From contig JAQUYE010000019.1 in assembly GCA_028691965.1 (NCBI GenBank), forward strand, positions 1-43,310: DNA of 43,310 nt, written 5' to 3'. How positions within the stretch are numbered: the stretch's first letter is position 1; each line of letters begins with the position of its first letter. Under the pieces are notes generated by a model, which had not been told where the DNA came from, ran no database searches, and saw only the letters and a list, made by a program, of their open reading frames with translations. This document shows, piece by piece, positions 25,946 to 34,843 of the stretch. This DNA is from Paludibacter sp. (GTDB lineage: Bacteria; Bacteroidota; Bacteroidia; Bacteroidales; Paludibacteraceae). The position numbers and the translations under genes were made by a program.

Positions 25946-27484
25946 ATGTTAGTTAAATGTTATGGTGCGGCTGTACAAGGTATAGGCGCAGGTATCGTTA
26001 CGATTGAAGTAAATATCAGTGCCGGAATACGCTTTCTGATTGTCGGATTACCCGATAACGCCGTCAGGGAAAGTCACGAACGAATCTCTTCGGCACTTGG
26101 TTTCTGTGAAAAGCGAATTCCCCGCATGCAGGTGGTGATTAATATGGCTCCTGCCGATATCCGCAAAGAAGGTTCAGCCTACGATTTACCATTGGCAGTT
26201 GGTATTCTGGCGGCATCGGGACAATTAAAACCGGATTTATGTCCGGATTTTCTGGTCATGGGCGAATTGTCGCTCGATGGAATGCTGAAACCCATTCGGG
26301 GGGTATTACCCATTGCCCTGAAAGCCCGCGACGAAGGATTCAAAGGAATCGTTCTGCCGCTGGAGAATGCGCGTGAAGCTGCGGTAGTAGAAGGACTCGA
26401 CGTGTTTGGAATGGCAAACCTGCAGGAGGTGATTCAGTTCTTTAACGGACACTCCTCAGCACCGCCCGTACGCTTGGATAAATCGCAACTGCTTACCGAC
26501 GAGCATCAGTTTTACGGAATGGACTTCTCGGAAGTGAAAGGGCAGGAGAGTGTAAAGCGTGCACTCGAAATTGCAGCAGCAGGTGCCCACAACATAGTAA
26601 TGATCGGTCCCCCGGGTGCCGGTAAGTCGATGCTGGCAAGGCGAATACCGACCATTATGCCGCCCCTCACCTTGCAGGAAGCGATAGAGACAACCAAGAT
26701 CCACTCGGTGGCAGGTATTACGGGCTCCGGCAATGCTTTAGTGGTGCAGCGTCCCTTCCGGAGTCCGCATCATACGATCTCTGATATAGCGCTGGTGGGA
26801 GGTGGTAACGTACCTCAACCCGGTGAGATATCGCTGGCACACAACGGAGTTTTGTTCCTGGACGAGCTACCGGAGTTTAAAAGGTCGGTGCTGGAAGTAA
26901 TGCGGCAACCCCTTGAGGACCGAAAGATACAGATAGCAAGAGCCCGGTACACCCTTGAGTATCCTGCCAGCTTTATGCTGGTGGCCTCCATGAATCCCTG
27001 TCCCTGTGGTTATTACAACCATCCCGAACGGGAATGTGTGTGTGCACCGGGCGTGGTACAGAAGTACCTGAACAGGATTTCGGGACCGTTGCTCGACAGA
27101 ATTGACATACATATAGAGATAGTTCCGGTAAATTTTGATAAATTAGCCGATCATCGGGAAACGGAACCCAGTGAGAAAATACGAAAGCGCGTTTTACGTG
27201 CCCGTGAGATACAGGAACTCCGGTTCAGCGACTGTGAAGGAGTGTACTGCAATGCTCAAATGACTTCACGGCAACTCAGGAAGTATTCGGTGCCGGATAA
27301 GGCCGGTATCGAATTATTGAAGAATGCCATGCGTCGCCTTCATTTGTCGGCACGGGCATACGACAGGATACTGAAAGTTGCGCGGACAATTGCCGACCTG
27401 GAGGATTCGTCGTCGGTAAAGGTGCATCACCTGGCAGAAGCAATTAACTATCGCAACCTCGATAGGGAAGGATGGGCAGGATAA
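25946..27484 (+). CDS. comM: YifB/ComM-family Mg chelatase-like AAA+ ATPase
   Basis: A 512-residue ATPase of the YifB/ComM family. In naturally transformable species ComM is a hexameric helicase that promotes branch migration during integration of DNA. The N-terminal domain is Lon-like (MLVKCYGAAVQGIGAGIVTIEVNIS), then the AAA+ module has Walker A GPPGAGKS at 221-228 and Walker B FLDELPEF. A cysteine-rich loop (NPCPCGYYNHPERECVCAPG) follows, then the Mg-chelatase C-terminal helical domain (LSARAYDRILKVARTIADLE). It is full length. lpxB starts 28 bp downstream. Confidence 0.95.
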   Translation: MLVKCYGAAVQGIGAGIVTIEVNISAGIRFLIVGLPDNAVRESHERISSALGFCEKRIPRMQVVINMAPADIRKEGSAYDLPLAVGILAASGQLKPDLCPDFLVMGELSLDGMLKPIRGVLPIALKARDEGFKGIVLPLENAREAAVVEGLDVFGMANLQEVIQFFNGHSSAPPVRLDKSQLLTDEHQFYGMDFSEVKGQESVKRALEIAAAGAHNIVMIGPPGAGKSMLARRIPTIMPPLTLQEAIETTKIHSVAGITGSGNALVVQRPFRSPHHTISDIALVGGGNVPQPGEISLAHNGVLFLDELPEFKRSVLEVMRQPLEDRKIQIARARYTLEYPASFMLVASMNPCPCGYYNHPERECVCAPGVVQKYLNRISGPLLDRIDIHIEIVPVNFDKLADHRETEPSEKIRKRVLRAREIQELRFSDCEGVYCNAQMTSRQLRKYSVPDKAGIELLKNAMRRLHLSARAYDRILKVARTIADLEDSSSVKVHHLAEAINYRNLDREGWAG

Positions 27485-27512
27485 TGGAATGATAACGAAA
27501 CATAGGTAACGA

Positions 27513-28646
27513 ATGAAATACTTTCTGGTAGCAGGCGAAGCATCCGGCGATATGCATGGAGCAGCATTGATGAGCGAACTGAAGCAGCTGGATGCTGCAG
27601 CTGAGTTTTGCTTTTTAGGCGGTGATGCCATGCAGGCAGTGGGAGGTGAATTGGTGAGGCATTACCGCGACATGGCCTTTATGGGTTTTGTAAATGTGGT
27701 ATTGAATGCCGGTAAGGTAGTCCGGAACTTCCGCCTGGCTAAGCAGGCAGTGCGTGCTTTTCAGCCCGATGTAGTTATCCTTATTGATTATCCGGGCTTC
27801 AACCTGAAACTATCTACTTTCGTAGTCAACGAGCTCAAACTTCCGGTCTATTATTATATTGCTCCCAAGGTATGGGCATGGAAAGCCTACCGCATCAGGC
27901 AACTGAAGCGGGAGATGAGTGGTATGTTAACCATTTTTCCGTTTGAGACTGCGTATTTTGCCGGACACGGACTGAAAGTACAGTATGTAGGTAATCCGTC
28001 GGTGGATGCTATCCATGCTTTTCTCGAAAAAGAACCTGCACCTGAAGAGATTTCACCGCAGAGAAGTGCACGAATCGCCCTGTTACCGGGTAGTCGCCGG
28101 CAGGAAATCAAAGCATGCCTGCCTGTCATGTTGCAAGCTGCCGAAGGTTTTCCTGAATACGAAGTAATCATCTCCGGTGCGCCGGGTGTAGAACCTGAGT
28201 TTTATGCTTCTTTTCTGACTAACTATCCTTCCGTCAGGGTGGTAACGGGGCAGACCTATGCGTTGGTGCGTTCGGCATCTGCTGCGATCGTGAATTCGGG
28301 GACTGCTACGCTCGAGACTGCCCTGCTGGATACTCCCCAACTGGTGGTGTATCATGTTTACGGAGGGCGACTGACCTATTGGTTGAAAGATCGGATTATT
28401 AAAACACGCTTCATTTCGCTGGTTAATATACTAATGAATAAAGAAGTAGTAAAGGAATTAGTAGCACACCTGATGACTGCCGAAAACATAGCTGCCGAAC
28501 TGGAACGCATACTGAATCATCAGGAAAAGCGGCAGCAGATGCTCGATCAGTACAGGCAATTACAACTGCAGTTGGGTCCTCCGGGCACAGCAGTCCGTGC
28601 AGCCACCTACCTGGTGGATGCGCTAAAAAATGGCCCGGGCCGGTAA
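27513..28646 (+). CDS. lpxB: Lipid-A-disaccharide synthase
   Basis: A 377-residue GT19 glycosyltransferase that joins 2,3-diacylglucosamine-1-phosphate and UDP-2,3-diacylglucosamine in lipid A synthesis at the inner membrane. The start MKYFLVAGEASGDMHGAALM is diagnostic. VILIDYPGFNLKLS, YYIAPKVWAWKAYRI, YVGNPSVDAI, LLPGSRRQEI and the sugar-nucleotide loop AAIVNSGTATLETALL complete the family motifs. It ends flush against the convergent phosphotransacylase gene, with no intergenic bases. Confidence 0.97.
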   Translation: MKYFLVAGEASGDMHGAALMSELKQLDAAAEFCFLGGDAMQAVGGELVRHYRDMAFMGFVNVVLNAGKVVRNFRLAKQAVRAFQPDVVILIDYPGFNLKLSTFVVNELKLPVYYYIAPKVWAWKAYRIRQLKREMSGMLTIFPFETAYFAGHGLKVQYVGNPSVDAIHAFLEKEPAPEEISPQRSARIALLPGSRRQEIKACLPVMLQAAEGFPEYEVIISGAPGVEPEFYASFLTNYPSVRVVTGQTYALVRSASAAIVNSGTATLETALLDTPQLVVYHVYGGRLTYWLKDRIIKTRFISLVNILMNKEVVKELVAHLMTAENIAAELERILNHQEKRQQMLDQYRQLQLQLGPPGTAVRAATYLVDALKNGPGR

Positions 28647-29543
28647 TTACATGATACAGGCAAGGGCTATGCTGTTAAATTTCGAAGTGGCAGAGTCGCT
28701 TCTGGAAGTCATCACGACCGGCTTATCGGTGCCGTACAGGATACCTCCCATTTCTGCACCAGCAAAGGTGATAACGGTTTTGTAAAACACATTAGCCGCC
28801 TCAAAGCCCGGGAATATAACAACGTCGGCATCTCCCTGTATGGCCGTCTCAACATTCTTGATAGCTCCCAGCGCAGGATTTAAGGCAAGAAATATATCCA
28901 GCGGACCATCCACGATGGCATCACCAAACAGGCCCTTGCGTGCATCTTCGAGGATTAGTTTATAATCGTCCATGAAGTTGAGTTTAGGGTTCAGCTTCTC
29001 GGTACCATGTAACAAGGCAATTTTAGGTTTCAGGATACCGAAATTCCTGGTCATGCTGATAGCATATTCTATCATAGCAATACGTTGACGGAGGTTAGGA
29101 GCAGGGATGACAGCAGGATCGCTCATAAATAACAATTTGCTGTAGGTAGGTATCTCCATAGCGGCAATAAAGGTCACCACATGACCATAGGGCACAATAC
29201 CTTTCTCCTTGTGTAAGATGGCTTTCAGTAAAACGTCGGTATTGACGAGCCCTTTCATTAAAATATCACCATCCCCCTTTTTTACCAGTTCAACCGCCAG
29301 TGCTGAAGCTTCGTACAAATCCTTACATTCCAGAAAATCGAGGAAAGGATTACTGCTTATTAACTGCAGGTCGAAGTCGGCCGGGTCGCCAATAATCAAT
29401 ACACTCACTAAACCTGCATCAACAGCCTTCACGATGGCGCCGAAGGTCTGCGTGTCAGAAGGGTTTACCACAACCAGCCGTTTGCGTTCGCTGATTTTCT
29501 GTAAGTGTTGCGTAAGTTCCGAAAATGAAGTGATTTGCAGCAT
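28647..29543 (-). CDS. Phosphate butyryl/acetyltransferase
   Basis: A 298-residue member of the PTA/PTB family, which converts acyl-CoA plus phosphate to acyl phosphate plus CoA. Typical segments are ILMKGLVNTDVLLKAIL near the middle, LLFMSDPAVIPAPN, and the C-terminal DVVIFPGFEAANVFYKTV...GAEMGGILYGTDKPVVMTSRSDS. The short form without an N-terminal regulatory domain favours phosphate butyryltransferase (Ptb), but acetyl-CoA cannot be excluded. No acyl kinase (buk or ackA) is next to it. I chose ATG 29543; a longer in-frame start at 29621 lies upstream of the TATATTTG promoter box. Its stop abuts the lpxB stop. Confidence 0.88.
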   Translation of the reverse strand: MLQITSFSELTQHLQKISERKRLVVVNPSDTQTFGAIVKAVDAGLVSVLIIGDPADFDLQLISSNPFLDFLECKDLYEASALAVELVKKGDGDILMKGLVNTDVLLKAILHKEKGIVPYGHVVTFIAAMEIPTYSKLLFMSDPAVIPAPNLRQRIAMIEYAISMTRNFGILKPKIALLHGTEKLNPKLNFMDDYKLILEDARKGLFGDAIVDGPLDIFLALNPALGAIKNVETAIQGDADVVIFPGFEAANVFYKTVITFAGAEMGGILYGTDKPVVMTSRSDSATSKFNSIALACIM

Positions 29544-29566
29544 AGTTGTTAGTTTGTGAAATTTTA

Positions 29567-29574
29567 CAAATATA
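29567..29574 (-). promoter_or_regulatory. -7 promoter box for phosphate butyryl/acetyltransferase gene
   Basis: The reverse strand reads TATATTTG, matching TAnnTTTG, 24 bp before the ATG at 29543. An 18-bp imperfect palindrome (29553-29570, TTTGTGAAATTTTACAAA) overlaps its edge and the expected start point. Confidence 0.6.
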
Positions 29575-29608
29575 GTATTTTTTATCCTACCCAAATGAAT
29601 TTTCTTTG

Positions 29609-29616
29609 TATCTTTG
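29609..29616 (+). promoter_or_regulatory. -7 promoter box for the DUF2723 operon
   Basis: TATCTTTG matches TAnnTTTG, about 71 bp before the DUF2723 start, which leaves a 5' leader of roughly 65 bases. Confidence 0.6.
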
Positions 29617-29687
29617 AGCAATTTTTTTGAGTAATCATTCAGTTTCAGGGCGGAGTTTCCCGTTTATTGTGCTCCTGAATTCTATTT

Positions 29688-32600
29688 ATGCAAATCATGA
29701 ACAGATTCCGATTTCTAAACAATCTTTTTGGGTGGATAGCTTTTGCAATTGCTGCAGTTACCTATTTGGTTACGATGGAACCAACAGCCAGTTTCTGGGA
29801 CTGTGGGGAGTTTATTTCATCGGCCTATAAGCTCGACGTAGGGCATCCCCCCGGAGCTCCGTTTTTCATGCTTACCGGTCGCTTTTTCTCGCTCTTCGCG
29901 TCCGATCCTACACAAGTAGCGCTAATGGTCAATGCCTTATCGGCTATTGCAAGTGCGTTTACCATTCTGTTCCTGTTCTGGACCATCACACATCTGGCCC
30001 GTAAAATAGTGATGCGCACCGCCGAAGAAGTTACCTTCTCCAAAATGGTAGGCGTTTTAGGTGCCGGTATGGTAGGAGCCCTGGCCTATACTTTTTCCGA
30101 TACCTTCTGGTTCTCGGCCGTCGAAGGCGAAGTGTATGCCTATTCATCGCTGTTTACAGCTGTCGTATTCTGGGCTATCCTCAAATGGGAAGATGTAGCC
30201 GATCAGCCGGGTTCCGACCGCTGGCTGATTTTCATAGCTTACCTGATGGGTATCTCCATCGGCGTTCACCTGTTGAACCTGCTGGCTATTCCGGCTATCG
30301 TGCTGGTGTATTATTTCCGCAACTACTCTAAAGTTACTCCCTGGGGTGTGGTAAGAGCGATGCTGGTATCCATAGTCATTCTGGGTGCTGTACTCTACGG
30401 TATTATCCCCGGCTTTGTGGAAGTAGCCAGCCGTTTTGAATTGCTTTTCGTAAACTCCTTCGGGATGAGCTACAACAGTGGCTTGTTTGCTTACATCCTT
30501 GTAACCCTTGCCATCCTGGTGTGGGCAATTGTCGAAACCTCGACACAGAAGAGTTACCTGCGGATGATTATCTCCTTTATGGCTTCCATCACCATCGTCG
30601 GAATACCGTTCTTTGGTACCCGCTGGTTGCTGGGAATTCTGATTATCGCAGGTCTTTCGTTTCTGCTGTTCAAGTATAAATCAAAGGTGAATGCCCGTTG
30701 GCTGAATACTGCTGTTATGATGATTACGGTTATCCTGATCGGCTATTCTTCCTATACAGTAATCGTTATCCGCTCAGCTGCCAATCCGCCGATGGATCAG
30801 AACTCACCCGATAATGTGTTTGCCCTTAAATATTACCTGAATCGTGAGCAATACGGCGACCGCCCCTTGTTTTACGGGCAGGCTTATAATGCGCCGGTGA
30901 AATTGCGCATCGAAGGGAGTACCTGTATTCCGATTTTCGAAACAGGTGCTCCTCAATATACTCCCGAACCCAAAACTACTCCCGATCAACAGGATCGTTA
31001 TTTTGTTACCGGTCATAAGATGGACTATGTGATGGACGATCGGTTCATGATGCTGTTCCCGCGTATGTACAGTACGCAACCCCATCATATCAGCGCATAC
31101 AAAGCCTGGGGAGATGTGAAAGGTAAACGGGTGAGGTTCGACTATTGCGGTCAGCAGCGCACCGAGTATGTTCCTACCTTTACCGAGAACCTCCGCTTCT
31201 TCTTCAACTACCAGCTTAACTTCATGTATTTCCGTTACTTTATGTGGAACTTCAGTGGTCGCCAGAATGATATTCAGGGCCACGGAGAGGTGGATCGTGG
31301 TAACTGGATTACAGGGTTTAACTTTATCGATAAGCAACTGGTTGGTGATCAGTCGGAACTGCCTTCTGAGTTACGGGATAACAAAGGTCGTAACAAGTAC
31401 TACATGTTGCCGTTAATACTGGGTATACTGGGTATCCTGTTCCTGGTGTACAACGGTAAAGAAGGAAAGCATAGCTTCTGGGTAACCATGCTCCTGTTTT
31501 TCCTCACTGGTATTGCTATCGTGTTGTACCTCAATCAGACTCCTTACCAGCCCCGTGAGCGTGACTATGCCTATGCGGGGTCGTTCTACGCCTTTAGTAT
31601 CTGGATTGGATTGGGCGTGTTGGGTATCATTCAGTTTGTTAAGAAATACCTGCCCGAAACAGTTACTTCGGTAGCCGTAAGTGTTCTGTGCCTTGGTGTA
31701 CCGGTATTGATGGCTGCTCAGAACTGGGATGATCATGATCGCAGTAACCGCTATGCCGCACGCGATTTTGGTCATAACTACCTTGCATCGACCGAAAAAA
31801 ACGCGATCATCTTCTCCAACGGCGATAACGATACCTTCCCCTTATGGTACAACCAGGAAGTAGAAGGTGTTCGTACCGATGTGCGTGTATGTAACCTCAG
31901 CTATTTGCAGACCGATTGGTATATTGATCAGATGAAGCGCGAGGCCTACGAATCATCGCCACTTCCGATATCATGGACTCCACAGCAGTATGTGGTGGGA
32001 ACCAACGAAGTGGTTTCAGTGCGCGAGATGGATAACCGGCCTATCGACGTAACTACAGCCTTCAAGGTGTTGCACGACCCCGAAATTAAGGTAGATGGCG
32101 AAAATATAATCCCATCAAAGCAACTCTTTATCCCGGTTAACAAGGAAGAGCTGGTGAAGTCGGGTACCATGGACTCCTCACGAGTCGACGAAATTGTCGA
32201 TCAGTTCCCCATCAATCTGAGTAAAAGCAGAATGACCAAAAGCGAGCTGATGATTATTGACATTTTGAATACCAACCAATGGAAACGTCCGGTTTATTTT
32301 GCGGTAACTGTTGGCGACGATTATTACCTTGATATGAAGGATAACTTTGAGCTGACAGGGATGGCCTACCAGGTACTTCCGCTGAACCGTCAGGGTAAAG
32401 GTCCGGGTGTCAATGTTGAGAAGATGTACGACAATATGATGAATAAGTTCAAATGGGGAAATGTTGCCGATCCGAACGTTTACCTGGATGAGAATACACT
32501 GCGGATGTGTCGTACCCACCGAATGATGTTTGCCCAGCTGGCCGGTGCGCTGGTGGCTCAAAATGATACGGTACGTGCGAAGGAAGTGCTCGACTTCTCG

Positions 32601-32912
32601 ATGGAAGTGCTTCCCCCCTCGCAGGTGCGCCACGATCTCACCTCTGCTATGCTTGCCGAAAGCTACTATGCTATCAGCGAGATGGATAAGGGGAATGAGA
32701 TTGTTGATTTTATTGCGACCGACTGTGTTGAGAACCTTAGCTGGTATTTCAGGCTTTCGACATCGCACCGCCGAAGCATCGAACGCAGAATTGGTGAAAC
32801 CTTTGGGTTGCTGAATCATGTGTTAAGTATAGCCGATCAGAACGGTCAGAAGGAGCTGGTAGAGAAATACATGCCTGCCTTCGAACAGTTCGCCAAACGG
32901 GTGAGAATGTAG
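29688..32912 (+). CDS. DUF2723 (TMEM260-like) membrane glycosyltransferase-type protein
   Basis: A 1074-residue protein. The N-terminal ~360 residues are mostly membrane helices, with a DUF2723 core: TYLVTMEPTASFWDCGEFI, AYKLDVGHPPGAPFFML and FSAVEGEVYAYSSLF. A periplasmic-type domain, a second group of helices near 570-690 and a long soluble C-terminus follow (NGDNDTFPLWYNQEVEGVRTD, then helical repeats). The family is related to TMEM260, a protein O-mannosyltransferase in animals, and the FWDCGEF acidic motif resembles GT-C active sites. A glycosyltransferase role in this organism is inference. A second ATG nine bases downstream (29697) is an alternative start. The polysaccharide deacetylase gene begins one base after the stop. 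Confidence 0.88.
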   Translation: MQIMNRFRFLNNLFGWIAFAIAAVTYLVTMEPTASFWDCGEFISSAYKLDVGHPPGAPFFMLTGRFFSLFASDPTQVALMVNALSAIASAFTILFLFWTITHLARKIVMRTAEEVTFSKMVGVLGAGMVGALAYTFSDTFWFSAVEGEVYAYSSLFTAVVFWAILKWEDVADQPGSDRWLIFIAYLMGISIGVHLLNLLAIPAIVLVYYFRNYSKVTPWGVVRAMLVSIVILGAVLYGIIPGFVEVASRFELLFVNSFGMSYNSGLFAYILVTLAILVWAIVETSTQKSYLRMIISFMASITIVGIPFFGTRWLLGILIIAGLSFLLFKYKSKVNARWLNTAVMMITVILIGYSSYTVIVIRSAANPPMDQNSPDNVFALKYYLNREQYGDRPLFYGQAYNAPVKLRIEGSTCIPIFETGAPQYTPEPKTTPDQQDRYFVTGHKMDYVMDDRFMMLFPRMYSTQPHHISAYKAWGDVKGKRVRFDYCGQQRTEYVPTFTENLRFFFNYQLNFMYFRYFMWNFSGRQNDIQGHGEVDRGNWITGFNFIDKQLVGDQSELPSELRDNKGRNKYYMLPLILGILGILFLVYNGKEGKHSFWVTMLLFFLTGIAIVLYLNQTPYQPRERDYAYAGSFYAFSIWIGLGVLGIIQFVKKYLPETVTSVAVSVLCLGVPVLMAAQNWDDHDRSNRYAARDFGHNYLASTEKNAIIFSNGDNDTFPLWYNQEVEGVRTDVRVCNLSYLQTDWYIDQMKREAYESSPLPISWTPQQYVVGTNEVVSVREMDNRPIDVTTAFKVLHDPEIKVDGENIIPSKQLFIPVNKEELVKSGTMDSSRVDEIVDQFPINLSKSRMTKSELMIIDILNTNQWKRPVYFAVTVGDDYYLDMKDNFELTGMAYQVLPLNRQGKGPGVNVEKMYDNMMNKFKWGNVADPNVYLDENTLRMCRTHRMMFAQLAGALVAQNDTVRAKEVLDFSMEVLPPSQVRHDLTSAMLAESYYAISEMDKGNEIVDFIATDCVENLSWYFRLSTSHRRSIERRIGETFGLLNHVLSIADQNGQKELVEKYMPAFEQFAKRVRM

Positions 32913-32913
32913 G

Positions 32914-33522
32914 ATGAAACTGCAGCTTCCTGATTGGTTGAGGCCTTTACTCGGTTCGGAGTTACTGTGGAGAGTGCGTCGGCCTGAAAAAAAGATTTAT
33001 CTTACCTTCGACGACGGACCGGTACCTGAGGTGACACCACAGGTGCTGGCACTGCTCGACCGCTACGGATGGAAGGCTACCTTCTTCTGCGTTGGCGAGA
33101 ATGTAGCAAAGCACCCTGAGTTGTACCGGCGGTTACAGAAGGAGGGGCATCAGGTGGGCAACCATAGTTATAATCATGTAAGGGGCTTTCGGTACAGCGA
33201 TGCCGACTATGTGGCCAATGTCGACAAGGCACGCCTTTATATCGACAGTAAGTTGTTTCGCCCTCCCCATGGCGAGTTGCGTAGAAGTCAGGCGGCACTT
33301 CTTAAAAAAGACTTTACGATAGTCATGTGGGATTTGATTACCTACGATTATGATGCAGCCATGGAGGCTGATAACATCCTGAAGTTAATCAAAAAGAACC
33401 TGCGACCGGGTTCAATCGTGGTTTTTCACGATTCGATAAAAGCACAGAAAAATGTACTGCAGGTACTGCCCAAAGCGTTGGAGTACTGGACAGAACAAGG
33501 ATATAGTTTCGGAGTATTATAA
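32914..33522 (+). CDS. Polysaccharide deacetylase (NodB homology domain)
   Basis: A 202-residue carbohydrate esterase family 4 domain protein. The catalytic and metal-binding motifs are intact: TFDDGP with D33/D34, HSYNH with H84/H88, RPPHG at 116-120, MWDLITYDYD, and VVFHDS near the C-terminus. Members remove N-acetyl groups from peptidoglycan, chitin-like or exopolysaccharide chains. There is no convincing signal peptide (MKLQLPDWLRPLLGSELLWRV), so its location is uncertain. It is directly after the DUF2723 gene and 23 bp before DUF2851. Confidence 0.92.
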   Translation: MKLQLPDWLRPLLGSELLWRVRRPEKKIYLTFDDGPVPEVTPQVLALLDRYGWKATFFCVGENVAKHPELYRRLQKEGHQVGNHSYNHVRGFRYSDADYVANVDKARLYIDSKLFRPPHGELRRSQAALLKKDFTIVMWDLITYDYDAAMEADNILKLIKKNLRPGSIVVFHDSIKAQKNVLQVLPKALEYWTEQGYSFGVL

Positions 33523-33545
33523 GTTAAACCTAAACCTGTATTACT

Positions 33546-34841
33546 ATGAAAGAGTCTGCTTTACAATATGTATGGCAGCACAAACTATTTGTGCAACAGA
33601 ATCTGATGACTACCGACGGACAATCAGTTAATGTGATTGATGTTGGTCGGTTGAATAGTGGAGGTGGTCCCGACTTCTTCAATGCGAAGATAAAACTGGG
33701 AAACACGCTATGGGCCGGAAATGTGGAAGTACATATCAACTCCTCGGATTGGTACCGGCATCATCATCAGTACGATGACGCGTATGCCAACGTAGTGCTT
33801 CATGTTGTAAAAAAAGCAGATCAGGACGTATATATTCACGGAGATAGAAAGCTTCCGCAGTTGGAATTAGTCTATCCCGAAACGGTTGAGAACAGCTTGA
33901 GTGAGTTAGAATCGGGTACCGGCAGGTTACCCTGTATGTCTTACTTATCCGATCTCTCCGACATCCATTTCCGGAACTGGAAAGAACTGTTGTTGTACGA
34001 GCGAATGGAACAAAAGGTGGAGGAAGTGCGACGCTTACTCGGGCAGTGTAGCAACGACTTTGAAGAAGTGTTTTTCAGAATACTATTCAGGAATTTCGGG
34101 TTTTCGCTTAACAGAGCAGCCTTTGAGGCCCTCTCGGGATCCCTGCCCTGGCCTGTTATCCTGAAATGCAGGCAATCACTGCAGCAAACGGAAGCATTAC
34201 TTCTCGGTCAGTCGGGCTTGTTAGAGAAGGCTTTTGCTGCTCATCCCGGCGACAATTACCTGAGTGCTCTGAATACTGAATACCACTTTCTGCGGAAGAA
34301 GTACGGACTGACACCTGTTTCAGCTTCCTTGTGGAAGTGGTTGCGCTTACGACCTGATAATTTTCCGGAACTGCGGATTGCTCAATTGTCGGCATTCCTG
34401 GCCGACGACAGAAAGCTGTTCAGGGAGCTGAGTAAGGCCGTCACAGCAGCGGAACTACTCCGGTTGCTGGAACAAACCAGGGTGTCGGAATACTGGCAGC
34501 ATCATGTTCAGGCGGGGAGAAAGCCCTCAGAAAGAACACGAAAGCCCGGCAGGCAGTCGTTGCTTGGATTGATTATTAATACAGTAATCCCCGTGATGAC
34601 CGTTTACGCCGATTACAGGGGAGATAGTTTACGGCAGGAACAGCTACTGGCCTTGCTTGATCAGCTGCCTGCCGAGAACAACCTTATTGTACGCAGGTGG
34701 GAGCAGGCCGGGATCAGGAGTACGACTGCTGCCGATTCGCAAGCCTTGCTACAGTTGTATCGAAAATATTGTGAGCCAAAGAATTGCCTTCGATGTCGCA
34801 TTGGATATCGGGTATTGACAATTGAATCTATAAAAACTTAG
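33546..34841 (+). CDS. DUF2851 family protein
   Basis: A 431-residue soluble protein of the DUF2851 family, common in Bacteroidetes and without an assigned function that I know of. Characteristic stretches are ESALQYVWQHKLFVQQNLMTTDGQSVNVIDVGRLN near the N-terminus, GPDFFNAKIKLGNTLWAGNVEVHINSSDWYRHHH, YANVVLHVV, and a cysteine-containing end (CEPKNCLRCRIGYRVL). The N-terminal part GPDF...W.GNVEIH...SDW resembles nuclease-like folds (acidic D and E-x-H residues), but I would not assign an activity. It sits between the deacetylase gene and the Ig-like lipoprotein gene, two bases before the latter's start. Confidence 0.85.
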   Translation: MKESALQYVWQHKLFVQQNLMTTDGQSVNVIDVGRLNSGGGPDFFNAKIKLGNTLWAGNVEVHINSSDWYRHHHQYDDAYANVVLHVVKKADQDVYIHGDRKLPQLELVYPETVENSLSELESGTGRLPCMSYLSDLSDIHFRNWKELLLYERMEQKVEEVRRLLGQCSNDFEEVFFRILFRNFGFSLNRAAFEALSGSLPWPVILKCRQSLQQTEALLLGQSGLLEKAFAAHPGDNYLSALNTEYHFLRKKYGLTPVSASLWKWLRLRPDNFPELRIAQLSAFLADDRKLFRELSKAVTAAELLRLLEQTRVSEYWQHHVQAGRKPSERTRKPGRQSLLGLIINTVIPVMTVYADYRGDSLRQEQLLALLDQLPAENNLIVRRWEQAGIRSTTAADSQALLQLYRKYCEPKNCLRCRIGYRVLTIESIKT

Positions 34842-34843
34842 AA

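Noticed and set aside
25654-25956. 100-residue plus-strand open frame spanning ispF and comM
   Set aside because: It is out of frame with ispF and runs through the comM promoter.
29553-29570. Rex operator before the phosphotransacylase gene
   Set aside because: The half-sites are two bases too close for the Rex consensus, so I report only a palindrome.
32178-32819. 213-residue minus-strand open frame
   Set aside because: It is antisense to the 3' part of the DUF2723 gene, with no recognisable features.
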